Translations under genes and position numbers: made by a program
Shown: in pieces, positions 27,401-37,628 of the stretch
Numbering within the stretch: position 1 is the first letter of the stretch
How the letters are laid out: each line of letters opens with the position of its first letter
Notes under the pieces: model-generated
Seen by the model: the letters and a program-made list of their open reading frames with translations, nothing else
Told to the model about the DNA's origin: nothing
Databases searched by the model: none
Assembly (NCBI RefSeq): GCF_037975245.1
Contig: NC_092580.1
Location: 26,809,501-26,873,500, forward strand
DNA length: 64,000 nt
DNA from: Apostichopus japonicus
Taxonomy: Eukaryota; Echinodermata; Holothuroidea; Aspidochirotida; Stichopodidae
Reading direction: 5' to 3'

Positions 27401-30400
27401 ATCAATATTGCGTGGAATTATGTAAGCTTTCTAAACTCTTGACTTTATGCATTGGTGTTGTCTGTGTGTGTGCGTTTATGGTTCCTTCCTTCGCCCTCTT
27501 TCTCTCTTTAAGTCAGTAAAAAGGAATGCATCTTTGTTATTAAGTTTGAAGGAGCTATGTTAATATACTCCAGGGCATTATTTTTTTGTTTGAGAAAAAT
27601 CTTCTCCAAAACCTGCTAAATTAAGAACTTTTTTGGCCTCAACATTTGTTTGAATTGTTTAATAGTTTGTATGATGAATTAGGAGTTCATGATTCTGTAA
27701 AATGGTTTTATTAATAGAATAAATGACAAAGGACATTATGTTTCATGATTGAAATAGATTTTGGGTATTCTCCATTTGGTCATGTTGTGACAAAAACATA
27801 AGACTGTATGAAGGGCTATAACTTCAAATTTCCCATAAATTCTTCATGACCAACTCAATTTGCAGCATTCAGACATCAATGTTGATTTTACACTTCATGA
27901 AATGTAATATAGAAACTAATAACTAAAACAAAAGAGAAGTATTTTGTGTTTGTGTATTAATATGCATGGTGGAAGGTATTTTCTTTTGAGAAGAAAACCA
28001 GTTTCTTTGACTCAGTAATAATTTATGTATATTGTTTGTTTGTTTTGGTTTGTTTTAATTTTTCAGGGTCCAATGGGGGACGCTGAGTACTTGGCAGCCT
28101 TCAGGCACATCATTATGCCTATTGCTTATGAGGTGAGTTATAATAAAATAAAATAAAACAAGAAATTTTAAAAAAGAAGTTACTTCAGCCAGCCGATTCA
28201 TGACTCGAACAGCGCAAATCGTGTGTGGTAGTTCAGAGCCGTAAGTTGAGACAGGCGCGTAGCCAAGGGGGGGGGGGTGGGCAAAGGGGGCAGCCGCCCC
28301 CATTGAGCATATTTTATTTGTATGTTTTTATGATATTGCTAGTAATTTCAAAGAGAAAATGAAATGCTAAGATGCAACTTACAAGGCCTGGGAAGTGCCA
28401 TTTCTAGCGATCTGGGTGGCATTTTCAGCCAAAATTTTCTTCGCGCCAACCCACGGTGGCGCTACTATTAGTTAGTTTGCAATGCCGAATCTATGGCTCT
28501 GATAGTTTGCCTACAGTTTCGCCCCTCCCTTGGCAAATTCATCGCTACGCGCTTGAGTTGAGATTGAAAGAAGTGCTTCCTGAGAAATAAATTTTTACCT
28601 TTTTGCAAACTAAAATTTTAAAAGTTGTCTACACTAGTGACTCCCACCTGAGTACACTAGGTTCAAAGTCTTCACTTTCGACTTATTTGCTCAGTTGTAT
28701 AAAATAACTCACTTTATTTTACTGTTCAAGTCTAGTCAGTACAGGAGACTCTGCTGGCTCAAGTCGAGCGATGGACTCAAGTCACTTTATCAACTCTTTG
28801 GAGAAATCTCCACAATCATCCTCAAGTTAACCATCACTTTTTAAATTAAATGACTTGAGTAATGGCTTGTCAATTCTTTGGAGAAAAGCTGAGTCAGTGC
28901 TTGTTATGCTACTTTGAGATTACCTTTAAGCCAATTGATGGAGAGTTTTGACGTGATATCAAATTATGGGAAGTGAAGACATTTAATGCACTAATCCTAG
29001 TAAATTGAGTCAACCTTTTTTCTTTTTCTGCAGTATAATCCAGAGCTGGTCCTCATTTCGGCAGGTTTTGATGCTGCGAGAGGTGACCCACTGGTGAGTG
29101 TATCTGCCTGTCTCCTGGGGGTGGGGGTGGGTATCAAAACAGGTCATGCTCAAGAGTCCTGACATTTGCACTCAAGATATTTTCTCTCCTGAAATTTGCG
29201 CTGACGAGAAGATCTCGTGTGTTTTCGTAGGAGTACATGAAACCTCAAAATATTATGTGCACTGAAATTTCATACTCAAAATATTATGTGCACTGAAATT
29301 TCATACTCAAAATATTATGTGCACTGAAATTTCATACTCAAAATATTATGTGCACTGAAATTTCATACTCAAAATATTAAGTGCACTGAAATTTCATACT
29401 CAAAATATTATGTGCACTGAAATTTCATACTTTTTGGCCATGAATATATCAAATATGTCCCTGAAAATACCAAGTGATATGTCTATGGGTATACCAAACA
29501 TGCAACCCTAAACTAACAAATATTATGTATTTGAGAAAACCAAATCTGCTCCTGAAAAAAAAATTACTGAAAATACCAAGTACTTAACTGAAAATACCAA
29601 ATATGAAAGCTTTGACAGTGTTGAATATGTCCCTAAAAATACCAGATTGTCCATGAAAATAGCAAAAATACATCCTTAAGAAGAAGAGATTTTCCCTATA
29701 TGTATCAAATCTGCTCTGAAATAGAAGAAGTATTTGAGAGGTGAAGGGTAGAAATACTGGAAGCAGACCACTTGCAAAGGATCACAACCTCCTCGGAGGA
29801 GGAACCCAGAAAATATCATAGAGGGGCCCTGGGAAACAGATAAGGACGTGTTTTCTCATTTCTATAATATACTTGAAGAAAAGATGTAAAAGTCAAATCA
29901 AAAGAGTGCAAGAATCAAGCCCTGTTTGACAGTTTACTCTAGGCTTGACCTAACTCTTGATTTTTCTTATCCTGTCTATCGTATTATCTGTATATACCCG
30001 CATTTTTACATAATATATATTTACATTTGATATCCGTTTATTGTTTTTGTAGTGCCAGTACACAAGTTTCCTTTTTGAAGAAGTATTAAAGTTTAACTTA
30101 CTGACTTACCTGATACCTCTGACACGAAGATATCAGCAGCAGATATTAATATATGTTTGGCAGATATAAATATATCTCTATTTATTTTCTTATTTTCATC
30201 TTTAGGGTGGCTATGATGTAACACCGGAAGGGTATGGATTGATGACTCATATGCTGAGTAGCTTAGCAGGAGGAAAGGTCATAATGGTACTAGAGGTCAG
30301 TATTAAAGAATACATGAAATAAACCTATGATTGAATAGAGAGAACTAATAAATGTCATAGTGCTGCTAGAGGTCGGTATTAAAGAATACATGAAATGAAA

Positions 30401-31427
30401 CATTATTAAATAGAGAGAACTAATAAAAGTCATAATGGTACTAGAGGTCAGTATTAAAGAATACATGAAATAAACATATTATTGAATAGAGAGAACTAAT
30501 AAACATTCAACAGTTTTCATAGTGTACATGTAGTAAATTTCTGTGCTCTGTTCAAATTTAATTATAATGTTCCCAGTCACTGTCATGGTGTTCATTATTA
30601 CCTGTATAATCTTAATATTAAAAAAATGCTGCAGTTTATCTTGTGTTTGCTTCTGTCTTTTGAATACAAAATAATAGTATAGGCTGACTGTTGTGTACTG
30701 TAACAGAGCAGACTTGAACAGCAAATTACCAAGCATTAAAAAATGGAAAGTAGCAGAGAAAATGTTTGGGTAGAACAGGGGTGGAACCAATGATCTCGGA
30801 GTTATAAGCCCTGAACTCTACAATCTTAGCAATCCAGCCCATTTTTGGTGGCCATACTAAATGTTGCCCTTTCTTTGCTGGGGATGTCAGCCAGAATGCA
30901 CAGCACCAGCATCGCACCCCAGTTTTATTTGATACAACCCAGAGAGTGCCAGGAAAAGCATTTTAAGAGAAACTCAGTTTTTTTTTTCTTTGGTAGAAAA
31001 TGTTGAAGATGAAAGTAAGCTGTTATCTGACGGGTGCCAATACCTCCGTTTTTCGTTTTGAATTAAACCGATATTTTGTTTCCTACAGGGAGGCTATAAC
31101 CTTATCTCTATATCTGAATCCATGGCAAGGTGTACTCACAGCCTCCTAGGTGACCCCTGTTTGAGTTTTGAACCAGGTCAACCCAAACTAGAGGCTTATG
31201 GTTCAATTCTTTTGACTTTGAAATATCATACCAAGTACTGGAAATCCGCAGGATATCAATGTGAGTTGCGTGTTAACTCTAACCGTCTCTTTCTTTAATC
31301 TTGTCATTTGTAGGACTTCTTCTATAGGAAGAATTCAATTGAAGGTTTTTTACTTTTTTGCACTTTGTTATTTTTTACTAGTTTTCTTTCTGTTTTAAAC
31401 TCTCTTTTTCCCTTTTTTCCTATTTCT

Positions 31428-31463
<36 letters not shown>

Positions 31464-34400
31464 TGGCATTGATCATCACAGGTGATCTTTGTACAGGAAT
31501 TTTTTATGAAGGACTTTGAATTTGGAAATTTAAGGTCAGAGGTCATCTAGGGGTTATTTAGGGTCATTTGTGTCCATTACTCTATTATGAAAAGAATGAA
31601 CGCAGTGACCCACCAATGTTCTCACTGTTATTGATCACATCATTTTGTTGAGATAAAGGTTCTTTTGGGATCATTTCATGAAAATGCTTTTATTAAAGAA
31701 ATTGTTAGGTTTTTGACATTCATTTTGAAGATGGTGGAGGAGGGAAGGATTCTAGCATTTGGACTAGAGAGAAATTTGTTGCTGGACATTTACAAATGCA
31801 TTGTGGTCGCAGCTAGTGTGCAGGCCTGACAAGAGGGATGATGAGGGGGGTGGCAGGGTAGCTACAACTGTGGGGATAGGGTCAATTTAGGGGCTCAGAG
31901 AGGTATGGGATAAAAACTAATATCTCATTTTCATAATATAATTGAAGAAAAGTAAGACTTAAAAAGGGACCCAGTGAGGTAACTGTCCCTTGAGGTAAAC
32001 AGCATAATCACATTGAAACATGAAACCGTCACTTCCTTAAATTTCAATTCATCTTCTAGTCAATCTTTTGAAGCATCAAGCAGAGAAGATGGAGATTCTC
32101 CTGGAAGCCCAGGTGGCAGCAGAAGAGGCAGCAGCTAAGAGGTAAGGAAGAGCATTAGTTAATTACACTATGAATATTCATAAAGTTGAGAGATAAAGCT
32201 GAGATAATTGTTTCATATCCCACTTTCAAAGTACTTGTATTGACAGGTATGAGCAGTATGAATATCATATTTCTAGCAGATAAAGGTTAGGAACTGTTTA
32301 TACTGTGAATAGGAGTGCTTTGAACCATGATATGGGAGAACAGTATAAACTGGTATTAGCATTAGAATCAGATAAAGGTTAGGAACTGTTTATATGGTGA
32401 ATAGGAGTGCTTTGAACCATGATATGGGAGAACAGTATAAAGTGGTATTAGAATCAGATAAAGGTTAGGAACTGTTCATACTGTCAGTATGAGTGCTTTG
32501 TAGCATGATATGAGAGAACAGTATAGAGTGGTATTAGCTTTAGGAACAGATAAAGGTTAGGAACTGTTCATGTGGTCAGTGCGAGTGCTTTGAAGCATGA
32601 TATGGGAGGACAGTATAGAGTGGTATTAGCATTAGGAACAGATAAACGTTAGGAACTGTTCATACTGTCAATATGAGTGCTTTGAAACATGATACGGGAG
32701 GATGGTGTTGTGTGGTAATTAGCATGATGAAATTGTCCTAACTGGCTGTAACTGTGGATGAATGTGGAAATGTAATACACTGAGCAAGATAGTGTTACTG
32801 TCTTAATATAGCGTCTTCGTTGAAGTGAAGGGATGTGACATCAACCATAAATGTTGCATTCACTCATTAAGTTGCTAAAAGTGTCCAAAGTGCTTTGGTA
32901 ACAGCTGAATTACTTGTAGCCATGACTTGAGTGTTATGTATACTGGTGACTGTCCATGGCTTTATTAGTAAGAGCATAAAACAAATTAGCGACATTCAGT
33001 GTAGGTGTCAGTAAAATATTACTGCCGGAAATGATTGACAAAGAGGTAACAAGAACTTTAGACAATGTAATATGTTGTTCTTATTATTAAAGTACAATTA
33101 ATACTTGTGGGTTTTGGATTACCTGCATAATACTGTCAACTTTCTATGATTTATTCTTCTTTAATTCATAGCAAAGCAGAAGAGGAGAGTAAGAAACAGG
33201 CAGCCGCTGAACAAGGTAAATTCTGTGGCATGTAAAGCAACCGATCACCATTTAAGTCATTGCGGTTTACAGTCCTACACAGACCAACCTCAACTCTTAT
33301 TTTGGGGATTCTTTGTGTTAGCTTTGAAGGAAACTTGTGAGATTGAAGGCTTATGGATTCTGCTACTTTTCACTGAAGCAATACTTCCTTTAGTCATGTT
33401 TATTCAGCTGTAAGTAAGAAACTGACCAATGACTGAACCACAGTTAATTTTGAACGAGCACATTCATAACTTGAGTCTGGTGTCCTAGCTGTCATATATT
33501 CTCCGTCATCTGTTGAGAAACCATCACCATTTAAAAAGTTTTAATGTCTTCTTTGGCTACAGGTAATAAGATGGTATGATCTCAAACTGACAAGTTGTGC
33601 CCTGTGAAGTCTTTATTGAGTCTTACCCTCGTGATTTAAATAAATTATAAAGTGGGATAAATAAATTATAAAGTGGGATGGTTTGTATGTATGTATTTTA
33701 GATCCTCCTGCAAACAGGAACTCACGAAGAAGCCATCATTGGCTTATCAAAGCTGCAAGCTGACCGAAGTCAGTCTCTTAGATTCATATTTAACCTCCAT
33801 GATTATGAGTTGTCAACAACTGAGAACTGGATGACATACATTAATCTTTGAGTGACTTGAACTGGGGACCTTATGATTGGAAGGCAAATTGATTTAAATA
33901 AGTTATAAAGTGGGATACTTTGTAATGAGCGAGTGATTAGAGTCATCCTGATAAACAATAAGTCAAGTGTGTACCGGTTACTTTCTTGATCGGGGTCATA
34001 TCATCAAACCCAGTCATTGTATCACCTCTATGGAAGGAAGTTGACATTCTTGTGTGAGTCATCGCACATTTGTAAATTTAGTGACTTAAGTTATTAACTG
34101 GATACAACACTGATTGGAAGTGGACAATGGATTGAAAATTGATGTTATTTATAAGACTAAAAGAAAAAAAAATTTAAACGTAAATCAGGAACAGATTATT
34201 CTAATTACTGGCTCTAGTCTAGCTGATCTGAAGATGACAGAAGCTGACAACCATGTGTGGTACTGGAGCTTATTTTACCCAAATTTGTCTTTCTTTTTGA
34301 TCGGGTTTTGATTGTACAGGTTTTAATGTGACTATCACAGCATGTACATAACTTCCTTGTCTCTGAAAAAAAGCACATCGACTTTGCAGTTCTATTATTG

Positions 34401-36895
34401 AACTCTTTATTCTTATGAAAGGGAAGGTTAGAACATGAAATAAATACCGCACAATACCAATGACATCTGTAGGATGCTAGAAAAGGAGTTACATTTTGGA
34501 CAAATAATTGCAAATTTGAAAGAAAAGAGAAGAAACAAAATCAATAAGAAAATAGCAAAATAATATCCACAAATGCATATTAAGAAAGACATCTTGTGAC
34601 ATGATTTCCACCCTCACAATCGAAAGTCATTCTGCACCTTTTCATGGGAATTTTATTTTCTCTATCTCCCATGTGAGCTGCAGCTGTGACTGAGCTGACA
34701 CAATCCATAGAATCCCTCTCGACAACAGAGCAAGGAGGCGGAGGCCCAAAACTCCAGGAGACTGGAGGAGGGGACCAAATACCTGCCTCTGGAGAGATGC
34801 ATGGAGATGCTGCAGCTGCTGGAAGTCTACAAGGTGCCCAGGGAGATAGTTCAGGGGCAGAAGGGGGCACAGAGGAGCTCATGGGGGCGGCCGGTGGTAG
34901 CAATCAACCAATCAGCTTCCAGATTAGTGCTCTCCTGTCAGATGCAGACTCAGAGGAGGTCAGATTATCTTTTCTTTATCTCGGAAGCGAAAATTTCGAG
35001 GGTTTGCTAGGAGCATGATTCATCACAGATAATGTTCAGATAGGGAAACCAATATTCTATGTTGCCAATATTGATAATTTGATAGGTTTATATACTTTGG
35101 GTTTTATAATATCATCTTGTGTTTTTTGTTAAATAGTGGATGTTGCTTGGTATCTTCTAGCAAGTATTTTGAAGCTGAATAAATCGTGTGAGATGTTCTA
35201 ATTTTTAGTTGTGTTGCTCCTTAAAAAGTCATATTAATCTTTTTTTCTTTTTTTTTCGTTTTTTCCCCTCCTTCTTTATAAATGCTTGTGCAAGAGTATG
35301 ACATTTTCTATCCGTTTTCTTCCTCCAGGCTTCCTTATTTGCTGTGACTCCTTTATCTTGGTGTCCCCATCTAGAGGCAGGAGTTAAGCCACTTCCAGCC
35401 AAAGGGTTGGATGTTACAGCTCAATGTCAGATCTGTTCAGGTGGGAAAGAGAACTGGGTTTGCTTGACCTGTTACCAGGTAGGTGTCGCCTGGTAAAGAA
35501 CTTTGTTTTAACGTGTTCGATTCATGTAATTAATTACGTTATATATGAGTTTGGTATGCAATAGCATCAAGAAATTTATCAAAATCAACGCAAGGTAATG
35601 CTTTAATGGAGACACAAACCAAATGATAATTATTTTCTGTGTGATAGCGAGAACTGTCATGAACAAATTCCACAAACAGATAAGAAAAATTTGAAGTTAA
35701 TTTGGGATTTATCTCAAGTTTAATGTTCCCTTCACAAACTAGATAGACTTGATCAAGTCTAAATATGACATCACCAAGCCACATGTGCTTCATTTTCTTA
35801 TATTCTTCTTCATTTATTACAATGTTTACTTTCTATAATGGAGATGGGGGTTTGCAAATGCTGAAATAAAACTGTGAAGCTGTAAACATGATCAAATGAT
35901 GGTATTTGTTTCAGTGATAATAGTTATATAATTTATCCTTGAAAATATGAACAGAGAAAAGTGAAAGGTTCAAATCTTAGTGGCAATATGACATCACAGA
36001 TTTACAAACTGACAACCCCCAGACAAGACTTTCAAACTAGGATCTCTTAAAAGGATTAAGAGTGTTCTTAACTGTTTGGTAGCATTGGTCTTCACAAAGA
36101 TCTCTTGTCATATAAGCTACAGATGTTGTTTTGGGTATGTGTCCCCTCGCAATGGTAGGATACATCAAAGCTTAAAATGCTTCAAGTTTGTCAAGAAAAT
36201 GCAGTCAACGTGAGTGACCTTTGTTTGACCTTTGTAATATTGATGCTCTGTAATCACTGTTTCGTTGCCTCAAAGGTTTTCTGCGGTCGTTACATTAACG
36301 AGCACATGGTCCAGCACGGCAAGGAGGTCAATCACCCGGTAGTCCTCAGTTACGCTGACCTTTCCGTTTGGTGTTATGGTTGCGAACAGTACGTCCACAA
36401 TGAGGTATGTATGTTGTAAGTCATACTGAGACGTAGGAGAGACTATAAAATAACATAATCAATATGCAAATTAGTGTATGTTGATAATGTAGGAAATTCA
36501 TGAAAATTTATTTGTTTCTGACCAAGGAATGAATGAAAAACCAATGCCTTTCAATTAGGCATGAAATAATGTATCTGACCTCCCACCCCCTCATAATATA
36601 CTGGTTGTATTCTTTCATCTTATAATATAAATTATGATGTTACTGTAAAGTTTCATTTTATTTTTACATTTTTTTCTAATTTTTTTTCTTCAAGTTTTCA
36701 ATCCCTTAGTTACTTTGATTGGAAACTAAAAATTGTATCCTTACCAGGACAACTAAACCATTCTTTAATTGTTATCCCCAAACGATGCAAGGACTGTGAT
36801 TGTATTTATAATTCTGTCTTATATTTCACCAGATGGTGCTGCCAGCCAAACGAGCTGCTCATCTTAACAAGTTTGGAGAAGACATGCCAACGTAA
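6436..36895 (+). CDS. HDAC6: Histone deacetylase 6 (two deacetylase domains plus ZnF-UBP), 36 coding exons, complete
   Basis: Exons: 6436-6504, 6945-7061, 7596-7633, 7952-8005, 9477-9570, 10084-10124, 10775-10871, 11154-11225, 11578-11603, 12049-12153, 12439-12507, 12957-13083, 13734-13799, 14481-14540, 16104-16193, 16629-16735, 17322-17389, 17838-17967, 21223-21339, 23123-23210, 23485-23525, 23951-24047, 24479-24550, 25390-25415, 26577-26681, 27229-27421, 28067-28132, 29034-29093, 30206-30295, 31089-31260, 32060-32141, 33172-33215, 34684-34958, 35329-35478, 36276-36404, 36833-36895. All phases agree; total 3300 nt, 1099 aa (human about 1215). HDAC6 is a mainly cytoplasmic zinc deacetylase of alpha-tubulin, cortactin and Hsp90. 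Its ZnF-UBP binds ubiquitin C-termini, which links it to aggresomes and autophagy. The start is the first ATG after the acceptor, and the N-terminus (about 1-60) is Lys/Glu-rich. Both catalytic domains keep their zinc ligands. All introns are GT-AG except one GC-AG (26682). Exon edges are by eye. Confidence 0.95.
7515..7595 (+). repeat. Imperfect ATT microsatellite forming the acceptor region of HDAC6 exon 3
   Basis: Repeated ATT/TTA units with CAT interruptions run directly into the AACAG acceptor (AG 7594-7595). There is no ordinary pyrimidine tract, so the ATT array must serve in its place. It may be a leftover (ATT)n tail of a SINE, but no SINE body is recognisable upstream. Confidence 0.7.
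7952..17389 (+). other. HDAC6: HDAC6 deacetylase domain 1 (CD1)
   Basis: Residues about 76-430, exons 4-17. Visible motifs: [15 protein letters not shown] (His-His dyad 207/208), [11 protein letters not shown] (zinc ligands Asp245 and His247), [13 protein letters not shown] (zinc ligand Asp338), and EGGYN with catalytic Tyr378. The usual RPPGHH reads RPCGHH (Cys205). All residues needed for zinc chemistry are present, so CD1 is probably active, though CD1 activity varies between species. Confidence 0.9.
9275..9350 (-). mobile_element. Fragment resembling a Penelope-like or retrozyme repeat with a decayed hammerhead-like motif
   Basis: On the minus strand the sequence shows CTGAAGA (9316-9322), a stem GATCC-TGCTA-GGATC, then AGGACGTC and AGGCC. 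The flanks AGCCT and AGGC can pair as helix I. This is the order of a hammerhead ribozyme, but the GAAA core reads AGGA and there is an extra A before stem II. Hammerheads are known in Penelope-like elements and retrozymes of animals. No element ORF is nearby, so this is a remnant at best. Confidence 0.4.
18062..20820. repeat. 31-bp minisatellite array, about 87 regular units plus 2 degenerate ones
   Basis: The array lies in HDAC6 intron 18. Each unit contains GAACATTTAGC, then TATATCAATC or AATAGCAGTC, then CTACATAGTA. Unit starts at 18062, 18093, 19333 and 20759 differ by exact multiples of 31, so the 2.7 kb array shows no net indel at the points checked. Three variants alternate: A (TTTAGCTATATCAATC), B (TTTAGCAATAGCAGTC) and C (TATAGCTATATCAATC). 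Variant C creates the palindrome ATATAGCTATAT. The last two units (from 20759) are diverged, as expected at an array edge. It is not a CRISPR array because there are no unique spacers. Confidence 0.97.
24283..24325. repeat. Short degenerate GGTTAAA tandem repeat
   Basis: About six copies of a 6-7 bp unit (GGTTAAG/GGTTAAA/GGTTGAA) in HDAC6 intron 22, followed near 24395-24430 by a few GATAA(GATAA)CT repeats. Simple-sequence expansion; no function seen. Confidence 0.6.
24970..25040 (-). mobile_element. SINE-like tail fragment (AAT-rich end plus GCGC-containing core)
   Basis: An AATAATAATAAGAATAATGA tract is followed by TGATATAGCGCAG and TAGGCACTTTGTAC. On the minus strand this gives a CAAAGTGCC...GCGCTATATCA...(ATT)n tail, typical of tRNA-derived SINE 3' ends in deuterostomes. 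Located in HDAC6 intron 23; truncated. Confidence 0.5.
25450..25755 (-). mobile_element. Degenerate SINE copy, related to the element at 44277-44565
   Basis: It shares GAGACAATCCCTCCA (25545-25559) and CCAAGGACACAACG (about 25661) with the 44.3-44.6 kb element, in the same order and orientation, and has an AT-rich AATAATA-like left end. Located in HDAC6 intron 24. Diverged and probably old. Confidence 0.55.
28252..28555. mobile_element. hAT-type MITE copy 1 with 8-bp target duplication
   Basis: The ends are CAGGCGCGTAGC and GCTACGCGCTTG, inverted repeats with one mismatch. The element is flanked by identical 8-bp repeats AGTTGAGA at 28244-28251 and 28556-28563. 8-bp duplications and CAG/CAA termini are features of the hAT superfamily. 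The interior has no ORF. A second copy is at 58624-58927. Inserted in HDAC6 intron 27, 119 bp after exon 27. Confidence 0.88.
29244..29430. repeat. Six-copy tandem repeat, 31-bp unit, in HDAC6 intron 28
   Basis: The unit begins CTCAAAATATTATGTGCACT and continues to TTTCATA; six units fill 186 bp with few substitutions. It is unrelated in sequence to the intron 18 array although the unit length is the same. It is followed (29440-29680) by a degenerate series of CCTGAAAATACCAA-like repeats. Confidence 0.9.
30278..30504. repeat. Three-copy ~76-bp tandem repeat spanning the exon 29 splice donor
   Basis: Copies start at 30278, 30354 and 30429. Each begins with the last 18 bp of HDAC6 exon 29 (GTCATAATGGTACTAGAG in copies 1 and 3), followed by the donor GTCAGT or GTCGGT and the start of intron 29. 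Copies 2 and 3 therefore carry extra exon ends and donor sites inside the intron. Confidence 0.9.
31429..31462. repeat. 34-base T run
   Basis: Uninterrupted poly-T in HDAC6 intron 30. It could be the polyA tail of a minus-strand retroposed copy, but no recognisable body is next to it; otherwise simple sequence. Confidence 0.85.
32279..32715. repeat. Five-copy ~91-bp tandem repeat in HDAC6 intron 31
   Basis: GATAAAGGTTAGGAACTGTT recurs with starts near 32280, 32371, 32457, 32549 and 32641 (spacing 91, 86, 92, 92). Each unit also holds GAGTGCTTTG, CATGATATGGGAG and AGTGGTATTAGC. Moderately diverged copies. Confidence 0.9.
33686..33892 (-). mobile_element. tRNA-derived SINE, minus strand, 5'-truncated
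   Basis: On the minus strand it reads CCAATCATAAGGTCCCCAG-TTCAAGTCACTC (B-box-like), then a body with AGAGACTGACTTCGGTCAGC and GGAGGATCTAAAATACATAC, ending in (ATAC)n. It is the same family as 60961-61205. The A-box part is missing. It is flanked by unusually long imperfect direct repeats. Located in HDAC6 intron 32. Confidence 0.85.
34684..36895 (+). other. HDAC6: HDAC6 linker and C-terminal ZnF-UBP ubiquitin-binding domain
   Basis: Exon 33 encodes a Gly/Ser/Glu-rich disordered linker. Exons 31-32 before it encode an Ala/Glu/Lys-rich, probably helical, segment. The tetradecapeptide repeats of human HDAC6 are absent. Exons 34-36 encode the zinc finger, about residues 987-1099: [13 protein letters not shown], then [49 protein letters not shown] and the end NKFGEDMPT. 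The spaced Cys/His ligands and the RYIN and WCY residues that cradle the ubiquitin Gly-Gly tail are present. Confidence 0.93.
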
Positions 36896-36930
36896 AAACC
36901 AAATGTATGAGAATCAGCGATTGTGGAACC

Positions 36931-36936
36931 AATAAA
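36931..36936 (+). promoter_or_regulatory. First candidate HDAC6 polyadenylation signal
   Basis: AATAAA 36 bp after the stop codon. Later hexamers at 38585-38590 and 39134-39139 would give long 3' UTRs containing the 53-bp repeat. Which is used cannot be told from sequence. Confidence 0.4.
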
Positions 36937-37628
36937 AACCGATGAAAGATGTAATCCTGGTATGATGCAGAATATTTGAAATTGTTTGAGAAGAAAGAGA
37001 TTTTCTTTAAATCTATGTCACCAGCGATCCAAAAGAGGATTTCTGTATCCTTTTGCTGCCTCTTGCGGTATCCCTCTTCCTGTTTCTAATTATCATTTAA
37101 TCCTTTTTTTGTCTAATTAGAAATCAAGAGTTCTTTGTGCTCTACACCAAGCATAATGACATATTCTCGCTTTTAAAATCCAACATCATTGAAGCTTTAT
37201 TTGAAAATTAATGGTATTGTTAAAGTGAGTGATGATATCCTTGTACTTTTGGAGGCAATGTTAATCCACCTTTAAAGAAACAGCTTTTTGTAAAAAATTA
37301 AAATATTGTTCATGTCGCTATTTCTCGTAGTCTTAGTCTTAGTATTGTTGTTTTTACTTGATGTCATCAAATCTAACAGATGTACAGAATTTAGGAGAGA
37401 AAAAGAGATGAATCTACTCCTTTTTTTGTCTTGAGAAAAAAATTCCTCTTTGGAAGAGGAGATTGAGGATGAGTAGAGGCTGGTGTTAGTTTCTTAGACA
37501 ATTTCTTGAATTGGGTGCAGAGGAGTTTTAAAAGTAGAGGATGGTACTGTTTGCTTCTTAGACGTTTGCTTATCAAGATGAGTACAAGAAGCTTTGGGAT
37601 TAGAGCGGAGGCTGCTACTTGCCACTTG

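Larger units (their letters stand above)
21223..31260 (+). other. HDAC6: HDAC6 deacetylase domain 2 (CD2)
   Basis: Residues about 477-850, exons 19-30. Motifs: [16 protein letters not shown] (His628/His629), [14 protein letters not shown] (Asp666, His668), [13 protein letters not shown] (Asp758), EGGYN (Tyr798). Numbering assumes the 51-nt stretch 21268-21318 is translated. CD2 is the main tubulin deacetylase domain in characterised HDAC6 proteins. Intron positions mirror CD1. Confidence 0.92.

Noticed and set aside
6505-36832. U12-type (AT-AC) introns in HDAC6
   Set aside because: All introns read GT-AG, apart from one GC-AG; no ATATCC donors were seen.
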